A stretch of DNA of 51,361 bases from contig NZ_JAUMTZ010000014.1 of NCBI RefSeq assembly GCF_030530945.1, positions 1-51,361 of the forward strand. The letters are read 5' to 3'. The stretch comes from Kocuria sp. (GTDB lineage Bacteria; Actinomycetota; Actinomycetes; Actinomycetales; Micrococcaceae). This document shows, one piece after another, positions 44,049 through 51,361 of the stretch. Within the stretch, counting starts at the first letter, position 1, and each line of letters opens with the position of its first letter. The notes below the pieces were generated by a model that was not told where the DNA came from, searched no databases, and saw only the letters and a program-made list of their open reading frames with translations. The position numbers were made by a program, and so were the translations under genes.

Positions 44049-45506
44049 ATGGCTGCAGAAAAGAAAGCTGATATCGGTGTCACCGGCCTGGCCGTGATGG
44101 GCGCCAACCTTGCTCGCAACTTCGCGCACCACGGCTACACCGTGGCGCTGCACAACCGCTCGTCCGGCAAGACGGACGCCCTGATCGAGGAGCACGGCTC
44201 CGAGGGCGACTTCATCCGCACGGAGACCATGGAGGAGTTCGTCGACTCCCTGGCCAGGCCCCGCCGGGCGCTGATCATGGTCAAGGCGGGCGAGCCCGTG
44301 GACCAGGTGATCGAGCAGCTCGTTCCCCTCATGGACGAGGGCGACATCATCATCGACGGCGGCAACTCCTACTTCCAGGACACCCGGCGCCGCGAGCGCG
44401 AGCTCGCGCAGAAGGGCCTGCACTTCGTGGGCGTGGGCGTCTCCGGCGGCGAGGAGGGTGCGCTCAACGGCCCGTCCATCATGCCGGGCGGCTCCGAGGA
44501 GTCCTACAAGAGCCTGGGCCCCATGCTCGAGGACATCTCCGCCAAGGCGGACGACGGCGCCCCGTGCTGCGCGTGGATCAGCACCGACGGTGCCGGGCAC
44601 TTCGTGAAGATGGTGCACAACGGCATCGAGTACGCGGACATGCAGGTCATCGGCGAGGCCCACGAGCTGCTGCGCTCCGTGGCCGGGCTCGAGCCCGCCG
44701 AGCAGGCGGACGTGTTCGACGAGTGGAACACCACCGAGCTGAACTCGTACCTCATCGAGATCACCGCGCAGGTGCTGCGGCAGGTGGACCCGAAGACCGG
44801 CAAGCCGTTCATCGACGTCGTGGCGGATGCCGCGGGGCAGAAGGGCACCGGGCGCTGGACCGTGCAGGAGGCCCTGGAGCTGGGCTCGCCGGTCACGGCA
44901 ATCGCCGAGTCCGTCTTCGCCCGCGCCCTGTCCTCCGCGAACCCGGCCATGCGGCGCGAGGCCCAGGAGGTGCTCCCGGCGGGCATCGGCGGGACCACCG
45001 AGGACGTGGTGAAGGACCCCGAGTTCGTGGACGACATCCGCAAGGCGCTCTACGCGTCCAAGCTCGTCTCCTACGCGCAGGGCCTGGACATGCTCACCAT
45101 GGCGGGTCGCGAGTACGGCTGGGACCTGGACCTGGCCACCATCGCGAGCCTGTGGCGCAACGGCTGCATCATCCGCGCCGAGCTGCTGAACGTGATCATG
45201 GCCGCGTACCAGGGGGACAAGGCCCCCTTGAACCTGCTGTTCGCGCCCGAGTTCGTGAAGGCCCTCGAGGACGCCCTGCCGGCGTGGCGCCGTGTGGTGG
45301 CCCGCGCGGTGGAGCGCGGCATCCCCGCGCCGGTGTTCTCCTCGGCACTCGCGTACTACGACGCGCTGCGCCGTCCGCGCCTGAACGCCGCCCTCACGCA
45401 GGGGCTGCGCGACTACTTCGGCGCACACACCTACAAGCGCATCGACGACCCCGACTCCAGCTTCCACGTGCTGTGGAGCGGAGACCGGTCCGAGGTCGTC
45501 TCCTGA
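44049..45506 (+). CDS. gnd: 6-phosphogluconate dehydrogenase (decarboxylating)
   Basis: A 485-residue oxidative pentose phosphate enzyme, giving ribulose 5-phosphate, CO2 and NADPH. The dinucleotide fold is GVTGLAVMGANLARNFA with HNRSSGK for NADP. IDGGNSYFQDT, GVGVSGGEEGALNGPSIMPG and the catalytic lysine region GHFVKMVHNGIEYADMQ follow. The length is the long form. ATG 44049 is chosen; the upstream frame extension is short and unconserved. A terminator shared with cysE follows. Confidence 0.95.
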   Translation: MAAEKKADIGVTGLAVMGANLARNFAHHGYTVALHNRSSGKTDALIEEHGSEGDFIRTETMEEFVDSLARPRRALIMVKAGEPVDQVIEQLVPLMDEGDIIIDGGNSYFQDTRRRERELAQKGLHFVGVGVSGGEEGALNGPSIMPGGSEESYKSLGPMLEDISAKADDGAPCCAWISTDGAGHFVKMVHNGIEYADMQVIGEAHELLRSVAGLEPAEQADVFDEWNTTELNSYLIEITAQVLRQVDPKTGKPFIDVVADAAGQKGTGRWTVQEALELGSPVTAIAESVFARALSSANPAMRREAQEVLPAGIGGTTEDVVKDPEFVDDIRKALYASKLVSYAQGLDMLTMAGREYGWDLDLATIASLWRNGCIIRAELLNVIMAAYQGDKAPLNLLFAPEFVKALEDALPAWRRVVARAVERGIPAPVFSSALAYYDALRRPRLNAALTQGLRDYFGAHTYKRIDDPDSSFHVLWSGDRSEVVS

Positions 45507-45541
45507 GCGCAGCACCCCGCTGCGCCGGCACCACGGCGTGA

Positions 45542-45592
45542 CACGAGGCCCGGGTCCCACCCCCAAGCGGGGGGCAGGACCCGGGCCTCGTG
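45542..45592. terminator. Bidirectional terminator between gnd and cysE
   Basis: CACGAGGCCCGGGTCC (45542-45557) pairs perfectly with GGACCCGGGCCTCGTG (45577-45592); the loop holds an inner CCCCC/GGGGG hairpin. Confidence 0.8.
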
Positions 45593-45606
45593 CCGTCCGG
45601 AGGGGA

Positions 45607-46191
45607 TCAGATCCACATGGCCGGGTCGATGTACGCCGCGGGATCCACCAGGGGCTCCTTCTTCTCGGGGGTGCGGGGACGCACCTTGCCGGGGATGCCC
45701 GTGACGATGGAGTCCGGCGGGACGTCCTTGACCACCACCGCGTTGGCACCCACGGCCGAGTCCCTCCCCACCGTCAGCGGCCCGAGCACCTTGGCGCCCG
45801 CCCCGATGGTCACGCGGTCCTCCACGGTGGGGTGGCGCTTGACGGGCTCCAGCGACCGGCCACCCAGGGTGACCCCGTGGTAGACCATCACGTCGTCACC
45901 GATCTCTGCGGTCTCGCCGATCACCACGCCCATGCCGTGGTCGATGAAGAAGCGCCGCCCGATCGTGGCTCCGGGGTGGATCTCCACGCCGGTGGCCCAG
46001 CGGGCCAGTTGCGACACCGTGCGCGCCAGCAGCCGACGGTCCGGGTTCTGCCACAGCCGGTGCGAGAGCCGGTGCGCCCAGATGGCGTGCAGACCGGAGT
46101 AGTTGAACAGGATCTCCGCGCTGGAACGCGCCGCCGGGTCGTGGGTGCGGGCCGTGTCCAGGTCCTCCCGCAGTCTGCGCCAGAAGCTCAC
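45607..46191 (-). CDS. cysE: Serine O-acetyltransferase
   Basis: A 194-residue hexapeptide-repeat enzyme making O-acetylserine for CysK. The left-handed helix contains GVEIHPGATIGRRFFIDHGM, GVVIGETAEIGDDVMVYHGV and VGANAVVVKDVP; the end has GIPGKVRP. It is the short form lacking most of the N-terminal helical domain of E. coli CysE. GTG 46191 has GAAGGAA upstream; a longer frame to 46281 enters the intergenic hairpin and is rejected. Second gene of the cysK-cysE pair. No typical CysK-binding C-terminal isoleucine is expected in this short form, yet the protein does end in Ile (AMWI). Confidence 0.92.
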   Translation of the reverse strand: MSFWRRLREDLDTARTHDPAARSSAEILFNYSGLHAIWAHRLSHRLWQNPDRRLLARTVSQLARWATGVEIHPGATIGRRFFIDHGMGVVIGETAEIGDDVMVYHGVTLGGRSLEPVKRHPTVEDRVTIGAGAKVLGPLTVGRDSAVGANAVVVKDVPPDSIVTGIPGKVRPRTPEKKEPLVDPAAYIDPAMWI

Positions 46192-46245
46192 AAGTGGTTC
46201 CTTCTCAGTCGTGTGCCGCTCGGGGAGCCGGTCGGCCCGCCCAAT

Positions 46246-46289
46246 GCGAACGGGTGCCCGGGGACTGTGCGCCCTGGACACCCGTTCGC
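46246..46289 (-). other. Inverted repeat between cysK and cysE
   Basis: GCGAACGGGTG (46246-46256) pairs with CACCCGTTCGC (46279-46289), perfect over 11 bp. No T-run. It may set the ratio of cysE to cysK by partial termination or mRNA processing. Confidence 0.5.
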
Positions 46290-46304
46290 GAGGACCGCGG
46301 CGGA

Positions 46305-47240
46305 TCAGCCTCGGATGTCCTCGTACAGGATGGTGGAGATGTAGCGCTCGCCGAAATCGCAGACAATCGCCACGATGAGCTTGTCCCGGTTCTCCTCCTT
46401 GGCGGCCTCCTGCAGGGCCGCCCAGATGATGGCGCCGGTGGAGATCCCGCCGAGGATGCCCTCCTTGCTGCCGAGCTCACGGGCGTACTTCACGGAGTTC
46501 TCCACGGTCACGTCGTAGACGTCGTCGTAGATCTCGCGGTCGAGCACGTCCGGCACGAAGTTCGCCCCGAGACCCTGGATCTTGTGGGGGCCCGCCTTGC
46601 CCTCCGTGAGCAGGGGGGAGTCGGAGGGCTCCACGGCGACCAGGCGCACGTCCGGCTTCTGCTCGCGCAGGTACTTCCCGGCTCCCGTGATGGTGCCGCC
46701 GGTGCCGATGCCGGCCACGAAGACGTCCACCTGGCCGTCCGTGTCCTCCCAGATCTCGGGGCCGGTGGTCCTGTAGTGCACGTCCGGGTTGGCAGGGTTG
46801 GCGAACTGGCTGGCCAGGATGGCGTTGTCCGTGGTGTCCACGATCTCCTGGGCCTTGTCCACGGCGCCGCGCATGCCGTCCGCGCCCGGGGTCAGCACGA
46901 TCTCCGCGCCGTAGGCGCGCAGCATCACGCGGCGCTCGGTGGACATGGTCTCCGGCATGGTCAGGATGACCTTGTACCCGCGGGCCGCGCCCACCATGGC
47001 CAGGGCGATGCCGGTGTTGCCGGAGGTGCCCTCCACGATGGTGCCGCCGGGCTTGAGCTGGCCGGAGGCCTCGGCGGCGTCCACGATGGCCTTGCCGATC
47101 CGGTCCTTGACCGAGTTGGCCGGGTTGTAGAACTCGAGCTTGACCGCCACGTTGCCGGGGAGGTCCTTGTCCAGGTGGTTCAGGCGCACCAGGGGGGTGC
47201 CCCCCACGATCTCGGTGACGTCGTCGTAGATCTTGCCCAT
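46305..47240 (-). CDS. cysK: Cysteine synthase (O-acetylserine sulfhydrylase)
   Basis: A 311-residue PLP enzyme making cysteine from O-acetylserine and sulfide. The PLP lysine lies in NPANSVKDRIGKAI, the substrate loop is EGTSGNTGIALA, and the phosphate loop is GIGTGGTITGAGKYL. ATG 47240 has GGAGAC upstream; TACGCT on the minus strand (47319-47314) is a possible -10. Operon with cysE. Confidence 0.95.
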   Translation of the reverse strand: MGKIYDDVTEIVGGTPLVRLNHLDKDLPGNVAVKLEFYNPANSVKDRIGKAIVDAAEASGQLKPGGTIVEGTSGNTGIALAMVGAARGYKVILTMPETMSTERRVMLRAYGAEIVLTPGADGMRGAVDKAQEIVDTTDNAILASQFANPANPDVHYRTTGPEIWEDTDGQVDVFVAGIGTGGTITGAGKYLREQKPDVRLVAVEPSDSPLLTEGKAGPHKIQGLGANFVPDVLDREIYDDVYDVTVENSVKYARELGSKEGILGGISTGAIIWAALQEAAKEENRDKLIVAIVCDFGERYISTILYEDIRG

Positions 47241-47340
47241 CTCTGTCTCCTGTCCAGTGGGTGTGCAGCGGCCGTGGCACAGGGGTGCCGCGGCTGTGCC
47301 CGGAATCCTGCTCAGCGTATCCGCGCGCCGAGGGGCCGTC

Positions 47341-47880
47341 TCAGTCCGTGAGCCACACGGCGTAATTTTTGCGGACCTTCGCGAGCTTCGGGTTGATGAT
47401 CACCTGGCAGTAGCCGTTGAAGGGCTGGTTGCCGTAGAAGTCCTGGTGGAAGTCCTCGGCCTCGTGCACGGGTCCCAGCGGCTCCACGGTGGTGACCACG
47501 GGATCGTCGAACCATTCCTGGACCCTGGTGATCGCGGCCTCGAAGAGCTCCTTCTGCTCCTGGTCCGCGGGGAACATGGCGGAGCGGTACTGGGTGCCCA
47601 CGTCGTAGCCCTGGCGATTCAGGGAGGTGGGGTCGTGGCCCGTGAAGAACAGGTCCAGGATCACCTCCGGGGGCACCACCTCGGGGTCGAAGGTGACCGC
47701 CACGGCCTCCGCGTGCCCCGTGGTCCCGGAGCACACGGACTCGTAGTCCGGGTGCTCCGTGTGCCCGCCGGTGTACACGCTGCGCACCCGCTGGACGCCG
47801 CGGGTCCTGCGGTACACGGCGTCCAGGCACCAGAAGCAGCCACCGGCCAGCACGAACGTCTGCGGTGTCGATGAAGTCAT
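47341..47880 (-). CDS. msrA: Peptide methionine sulfoxide reductase A
   Basis: A 179-residue repair enzyme for methionine-S-sulfoxide. The catalytic cysteine is in AGGCFWCLDAVY, with YTGGHTEHPDYESVCSGTTG and DVGTQYRSAMF. The active site keeps a second cysteine two residues later (CFWC). ATG at 47880 lacks a clear ribosome site. It runs divergent from the Nif3 gene. Confidence 0.95.
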   Translation of the reverse strand: MTSSTPQTFVLAGGCFWCLDAVYRRTRGVQRVRSVYTGGHTEHPDYESVCSGTTGHAEAVAVTFDPEVVPPEVILDLFFTGHDPTSLNRQGYDVGTQYRSAMFPADQEQKELFEAAITRVQEWFDDPVVTTVEPLGPVHEAEDFHQDFYGNQPFNGYCQVIINPKLAKVRKNYAVWLTD

Positions 47881-47938
47881 GCCCTGTACAACGCGCGCCG
47901 GGCCAGAAGATTCCCGGGTGCCGTGGGCCGCGCGCTCC

Positions 47939-47944
47939 TAGGAT
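47939..47944 (+). promoter_or_regulatory. -10 element of the Nif3 gene, probable leaderless start
   Basis: TAGGAT, 6 bases before the ATG at 47951. Confidence 0.5.
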
Positions 47945-47950
47945 GGGGGC

Positions 47951-48835
47951 ATGAGCACCGAGGACACGGACCACCCGACCCACCCCACCGTGCAGGACGT
48001 CGTCGCCGTCGCGGACGCGCTGTGGCCCTTCCGTGCGCAGGAGGACTGGGACGCGTCCGGGCTCGCGGTGGGCCGCCCGGAGGCACCGGTGCGGCGCATC
48101 CTGCTGGCCGTGGACCCCGTGGCACCGGTGGTCGCGGAGGCCGTGGCCGGGGGTGCGGACCTGCTCCTCACCCACCACCCCCTGCTGCTGCGCGGCGTCA
48201 CCTCGGTCGCCGCGGACGGTTTCAAGGGCCGCGCGGTGCACGACCTCGTGGAGAACGGGTGCGCCCTGCTCTGCTGCCACACGAACGCCGACTCGGCGCA
48301 CCGCGGCGTCTCGGATGCGCTGATCGCGGCGTGCGGGGTCAATCCCGACGACGCCGCTCCGCTCGTCCCGCACGCCGCGGACCCCCGCACGGGACTGGGC
48401 CGCGTGGGCACCCTGGAGGCGTCGGTGACGCTGCGGGAGCTGGCGCAGCGCCTGGCCGCGCGGCTGCCCGCCACCGCCCAGGGGCTGCGCGTGGCGGGCA
48501 GCGGCGAGCGCCGGGTGAGCACGGTGGCCGTGTGCGGCGGCTCGGGGGACTCCCTGTTCGACACCGTCCGGGCGCACGGCGCGGACGTGTACGTGACCGC
48601 GGACCTGCGCCACCACCCGGCGTCGGAGGCCAGGGAGCGCGCGCTGGGGCCGGGGGAGGCGGGAACGCCCGCGCTGATCGACGCCGCCCACTCGGCCAGC
48701 GAGGCACTGTGGCTTCCGTGGGCCGGCGAGGACCTCGAACGGGCCCTGCGCGCCCGGGGCTTCACCGTGGAGATCCGCGTGAGCACCCTGCGCACCGACC
48801 CGTGGGACTTCACCGTGCACGCCGCGGATGCCTGA
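47951..48835 (+). CDS. Nif3-like dinuclear metal-centre protein
   Basis: A 294-residue member of the Nif3/YbgI family, probably a GTP cyclohydrolase I type 2-like metal protein. Metal ligands: LLLTHHPLLLRG, CCHTNADSAHRGVSDAL, and the late YVTADLRHHPASEA and IDAAHSASEALWLP. The biological role is unsettled. It stands immediately upstream of the zinc-ribbon protein and RNase P RNA, a common actinobacterial set. Confidence 0.88.
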   Translation: MSTEDTDHPTHPTVQDVVAVADALWPFRAQEDWDASGLAVGRPEAPVRRILLAVDPVAPVVAEAVAGGADLLLTHHPLLLRGVTSVAADGFKGRAVHDLVENGCALLCCHTNADSAHRGVSDALIAACGVNPDDAAPLVPHAADPRTGLGRVGTLEASVTLRELAQRLAARLPATAQGLRVAGSGERRVSTVAVCGGSGDSLFDTVRAHGADVYVTADLRHHPASEARERALGPGEAGTPALIDAAHSASEALWLPWAGEDLERALRARGFTVEIRVSTLRTDPWDFTVHAADA

Positions 48836-48878
48836 CCTCCGCACCCCGTTGACCGCCACCGACTCCCAGGAGATCCCC

Positions 48879-49607
48879 ATGACCGCCGCCCGCTCGTTCC
48901 TCCCCGCCCTGCTCGAGCTGCAGAGGGTGGACTCGCAGCTGCTCACCACGCTCCGGCGCGCGAAGGAGCTGCAGACCTCCGAGGCCGTGGCGGCACTGGT
49001 GACCCGGCGCACGCAGGCCGTCGCGGCCGCGCGCGAGCTGGACGCGGCCCTGCAGCGGGCGCAGGATGCCGTGCGGGAGGCGGAGTCCGCGGTGGCCGGG
49101 ATCCAGAGCAGGATCGACCGGGACACCCGGCGGCTCAATGCGGGTGGCACCTCCAAGGACCTCATGGGAATCCAGCACCAGATCGACACGCTCACCGCCC
49201 AGCGGGGACGGGCCGAGGAGGAGCAGCTGCAGGCCATGGACCGTGCGGAGGAGGTCGCCGCGGACCGCGAGCGCAAGCAGCCCCTGCTGCGTGCCGCGGA
49301 CACGGAGGCCAGGACCGCGGTGGCGGAGCGGGACGCCGAGCTCTCGCGCCTGAAGGACGAGCACGCCCGTCTCACCGCCGAGCGCGCCCGCCGGGCGGCG
49401 GCCGTCACGGACGCGTCCGTCCTGGAGCGCTACGACCGGCTGCGCACCGCGCGCGGAGGCGGGCGGATCGCCGTCGCCCGCTGGGAGAACGGCACGTGCG
49501 GGGCGTGCGACACGCGGCTGAGCCCCGCGGACGCCGCGGCCCTGGAGGCCACCCCGGAGACCGGGATCCCGCAGTGCCCGGAGTGCTCCGCCATGCTCGT
49601 GCTCTGA
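48879..49607 (+). CDS. Coiled-coil protein with C-terminal C4 zinc ribbon
   Basis: A 242-residue protein of the family formerly called DUF164. Residues 15-170 are a long antiparallel coiled coil (LQRAQDAVREAESAVAGIQS). The zinc ribbon at the end has CGACDTRLSP and CPECSAMLVL. It may bind nucleic acid, but no activity is established. ATG 48879 has CAGGAGA upstream; a start at 48828 adds a stretch before the conserved beginning. It is coupled to the Nif3 gene and precedes rnpB. Confidence 0.86.
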   Translation: MTAARSFLPALLELQRVDSQLLTTLRRAKELQTSEAVAALVTRRTQAVAAARELDAALQRAQDAVREAESAVAGIQSRIDRDTRRLNAGGTSKDLMGIQHQIDTLTAQRGRAEEEQLQAMDRAEEVAADRERKQPLLRAADTEARTAVAERDAELSRLKDEHARLTAERARRAAAVTDASVLERYDRLRTARGGGRIAVARWENGTCGACDTRLSPADAAALEATPETGIPQCPECSAMLVL

Positions 49608-49641
49608 ACCGCGGCCGCGGCGGTCGCTGCCGCGAACGCGG

Positions 49642-49647
49642 TAGGAT
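49642..49647 (+). promoter_or_regulatory. rnpB -10 element
   Basis: TAGGAT, 7 bases before the predicted RNase P RNA 5' end. Useful calibrator for start distances in this genome. Confidence 0.6.
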
Positions 49648-49654
49648 CGACGGC

Positions 49655-50037
49655 GGACAGGTGGGCCGGGCGACCGCGCGGCGTCGTCGTTCGCGACGCG
49701 TCTCGAGGAAAGTCCGGGCTCCGCAGAGCAGGACGGTGGGTAACGCCCACTCGGGGAAACCCGCAGGACAGTGCCACAGAGAACAGACCGCCCGCCACGA
49801 GCGGGTCAGGGTGAAAAGGTGGTGTAAGAGACCACCAGCGCGCCGGGTGACCGGCGCGGCTCGGTAAACCCCGTCCGGAGCAAGGCCACGCAGGGCGCGT
49901 CCGAGGGCTGCTCGCCCGAGCGTCCGGGTAGGCTGCTCGAGCCGTGCGGCAACGCACGGCCTAGATGGATGGTCGTCACCGCGGTGCGGGCAACCGGCCG
50001 CGGCACAGAACCCGGCTCACAGGCCCACCTGTCCACC
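49655..50037 (+). ncRNA. rnpB: RNase P RNA (bacterial type A)
   Basis: Catalytic RNA that trims tRNA 5' ends. The ends pair: GGACAGGTGGG (49655-49665) with CCCACCTGTCC (50024-50034). Conserved core pieces are GAGGAAAGTCCGGGCTCC, ACAGTGCCACAGAGAACAGA, GGTGAAAAGGTGG, GGTAAACCCC, and the 3' half AGATGGATGGTCGTCACC and CAGAACCCGGCTCACAGG. Boundaries are accurate to a few bases. Confidence 0.95.
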
Positions 50038-50059
50038 ACACACCTCAAATACGGCTCTG

Positions 50060-50094
50060 ACTAGGGAAAACGCCGAATCTACACTGACCCTAGT
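50060..50094. repeat. Inverted repeat after rnpB
   Basis: ACTAGGG (50060-50066) and CCCTAGT (50088-50094), 21 bases between, in an AT-richer 170-base stretch that also has TAGACT (50115-50120) and TAGAGT (50178-50183), possible -10 hexamers for the next gene. Confidence 0.4.
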
Positions 50095-50211
50095 TGTGAA
50101 TAGTGGAACTCAGTTAGACTCAGATGCCGGGAACGTAACAACTCTCACCCCCCGGGCACCCCCCAAAAAACCGTCGGTAGAGTGACGGTAACCCCCACCC
50201 CAGGAGAACCC

Positions 50212-50604
50212 ATGTCGAGGAAGCCCAGCGCCCCCGAGCTGGTCCTTACAGGCCAGGAACGCACCAACATACTCACGCGTGTCGTTGCGGAGAAGACCAG
50301 CACCACGAAGGGCACAGCCACAGTCCTCCGCCGAGAGCCCCACACCGCGTGGATTCAGTTCGGTAGCAGCAACTCCAGTCTTGCTGCTCGTATGGGCTCG
50401 GGCATCTTGATGCTAATCATCCATGTTGCCCTCATCTGCGTGTCGCTCGGCTTGTGGCTCGTAGTGCTGCTTCTGCCGGGGCGGCCAAGCGTCTACATTG
50501 AAATCATCCAAGTCGCGCCGTCTGGACAGGTGTCCACCGAACAGGTGACTGAACGTCGCAAGGTCAATCGAATTCTCGCCGATCTGCGGCCAGCTGACTC
50601 GTGA
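50212..50604 (+). CDS. Hypothetical single-helix membrane protein, atypical composition
   Basis: A 130-residue protein that I do not recognise. An N-terminal cytoplasmic part (KPSAPELVLTGQERTNIL) precedes one strongly hydrophobic segment (about 64-91, GSGILMLIIHVALICVSLGL), then a short C-terminal domain (IIQVAPSGQVSTEQVTERRK). ATG 50212 follows AGGAGAAC at good spacing; GTG 50182 is less likely. Codon use is less GC-rich than its neighbours (codons such as CTA, GAA, ATA), suggesting acquisition or relaxed selection. No domain suggests a function. Confidence 0.7.
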   Translation: MSRKPSAPELVLTGQERTNILTRVVAEKTSTTKGTATVLRREPHTAWIQFGSSNSSLAARMGSGILMLIIHVALICVSLGLWLVVLLLPGRPSVYIEIIQVAPSGQVSTEQVTERRKVNRILADLRPADS

Positions 50605-50660
50605 ATGCCCCTGGTAACTCGTCCGCGAACTCACCGCCGCGTAACGCCCAGGAGACCCCC

Positions 50661-51215
50661 ATGCATCGCCACACCCTCGCCCTGCTCGTCCCGGCCGCGC
50701 TCGCGGCGCTCACCCTCACCGGATGCAGTGCGGACGATGCGCCCGCGGAGTCCCCCAGTGCGTCCGCGGCGACGTCGTCCCCGGCCCGCTCCGCGAGCTC
50801 CACCACGAGCACCAGCGCATCGGCTAGCGCCAGCGCGACCCCGAATGCACCGGCACCCGCAGCCACCACGGAGCCCCCGGCCGCGGAGCCCACCCACGGG
50901 ACCGCACAAGAACCCACCGCTCTCGACACCGCCAGGCCCGTGTGGTCCACCCGCGGGCAGGACCCCAACATCCTCGCGTCCTACGGGATCGTGGAGGACG
51001 ACTACTACTCCCAGACCGGGAAACCGGAGACGATGTGCGCGGTGTCCCAGCCGACCGTGTGCACCACCCCGCAGGACCGGGTGGCGGTCATGGATGCCGC
51101 ACTGGACACCCCGGCGCCGTCCGGTGAGGCCGAGGCTCCGCTGCGGGAGCAGGACCCGAACGCGGGACTGTCGGACGAGGAGCTGAAGGACCTGCCAGTG
51201 CACGGCGCGCCGTGA
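50661..51215 (+). CDS. Putative lipoprotein with Ser/Thr/Ala-rich linker
   Basis: A 184-residue exported protein of unknown function. The signal peptide is MHRHTLALLVPAALAALTL, ending in the lipobox LTGC (Cys at residue 22), so it should be lipidated and cut by the signal peptidase encoded 15 kb away. A low-complexity spacer (about 30-80) leads to a domain with VWSTRGQDPNILASYGIVED and two cysteines (MCAVSQPTVC), perhaps a disulfide. ATG 50661 has AGGAGA upstream. A terminator follows. Confidence 0.75.
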   Translation: MHRHTLALLVPAALAALTLTGCSADDAPAESPSASAATSSPARSASSTTSTSASASASATPNAPAPAATTEPPAAEPTHGTAQEPTALDTARPVWSTRGQDPNILASYGIVEDDYYSQTGKPETMCAVSQPTVCTTPQDRVAVMDAALDTPAPSGEAEAPLREQDPNAGLSDEELKDLPVHGAP

Positions 51216-51235
51216 CACCCGGGCATGACGAAAGC

Positions 51236-51262
51236 GCCCCCGCACCGTGATGGTGCGGGGGC
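51236..51262 (+). terminator. Intrinsic terminator after the lipoprotein gene
   Basis: GCCCCCGCACC (51236-51246), loop GTGAT, GGTGCGGGGGC (51252-51262), then CTTC. I see no feature in the last 99 bases of the window. Confidence 0.8.
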
Positions 51263-51361
51263 CTTCACTATCTCTGATGAGGGCACCTGAACGACGGCCG
51301 CAGGGGCCTGTGGACGTGATGGAACCCTTCGAGGCGCCGGGGGTCTCCGCGTGACAGCGCG

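Overview
This is a very GC-rich window of ordinary actinobacterial chromosome, best matched to Micrococcaceae (Kocuria-like; an inference, no search was run). Grounds: a mycothione reductase, implying mycothiol chemistry; a division/wall (dcw) cluster with no ftsA but with sepF and wag31-type divIVA; a class II DAHP synthase; a PknL-type kinase beside an Rv2175c-like target; and a MurE that lacks the DNPR signature of diaminopimelate-adding enzymes, fitting the L-lysine peptidoglycan of Micrococcaceae.

Layout. 1-11.8 kb: 3' end of pyruvate carboxylase, mycothione reductase, a convergent long-chain acyl-CoA synthetase, a small membrane protein overlapping an alpha/beta hydrolase, a PlsC-type acyltransferase, DAHP synthase, then on the minus strand a LysM/lytic transglycosylase followed by a PASTA kinase, divergent from the Rv2175c-like HTH protein. 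11.9-14.9 kb: polyprenyl synthase (minus), DNA polymerase IV and a DUF3040 membrane protein. 15.1-36.0 kb: dcw cluster in the order mraZ-rsmH-ftsL-ftsI-murE-murF-mraY-murD-ftsW-murG-murC-ftsQ-ftsZ-pgeF-yggS-sepF-yggT-divIVA, followed by lspA. Many genes overlap by 1-4 bases (ATGA, GTGA, TGATG), so translation is probably coupled. 36.0-43.5 kb: rluD, dnaE, hisD, nrdR and an acetyltransferase. 43.6-44.0 kb: tRNA-Val(UAC) on the minus strand and, divergent from it, an unusual tRNA-like RNA with its own promoter and terminator. 44.0-49.6 kb: gnd, the cysK-cysE cysteine operon, msrA, a Nif3 family protein and a zinc-ribbon coiled-coil protein. 49.65-50.04 kb: RNase P RNA. 50.1-51.36 kb: two unrecognised small envelope proteins, the first with lower-GC codon use.

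How it works together. The cluster makes UDP-MurNAc-pentapeptide (murE, murF, murD, murC), lipid I and II (mraY, murG), polymerises and crosslinks at the septum (ftsW, ftsI, with ftsL and ftsQ), and supplies the Z ring with its membrane anchor (ftsZ, sepF) and the polar organiser divIVA. MraZ probably controls the cluster through TGGAG repeats lying inside the mraZ promoter. The PASTA kinase, LysM enzyme and HTH protein form a second wall-sensing locus.

No phage, insertion sequence, CRISPR array or defence system is visible. The strongest candidate for something undescribed is the tRNA-like RNA at about 43832-43972. A window-wide pattern of probable leaderless genes (a TANNNT hexamer 6-7 bases before the start codon) is the second theme.
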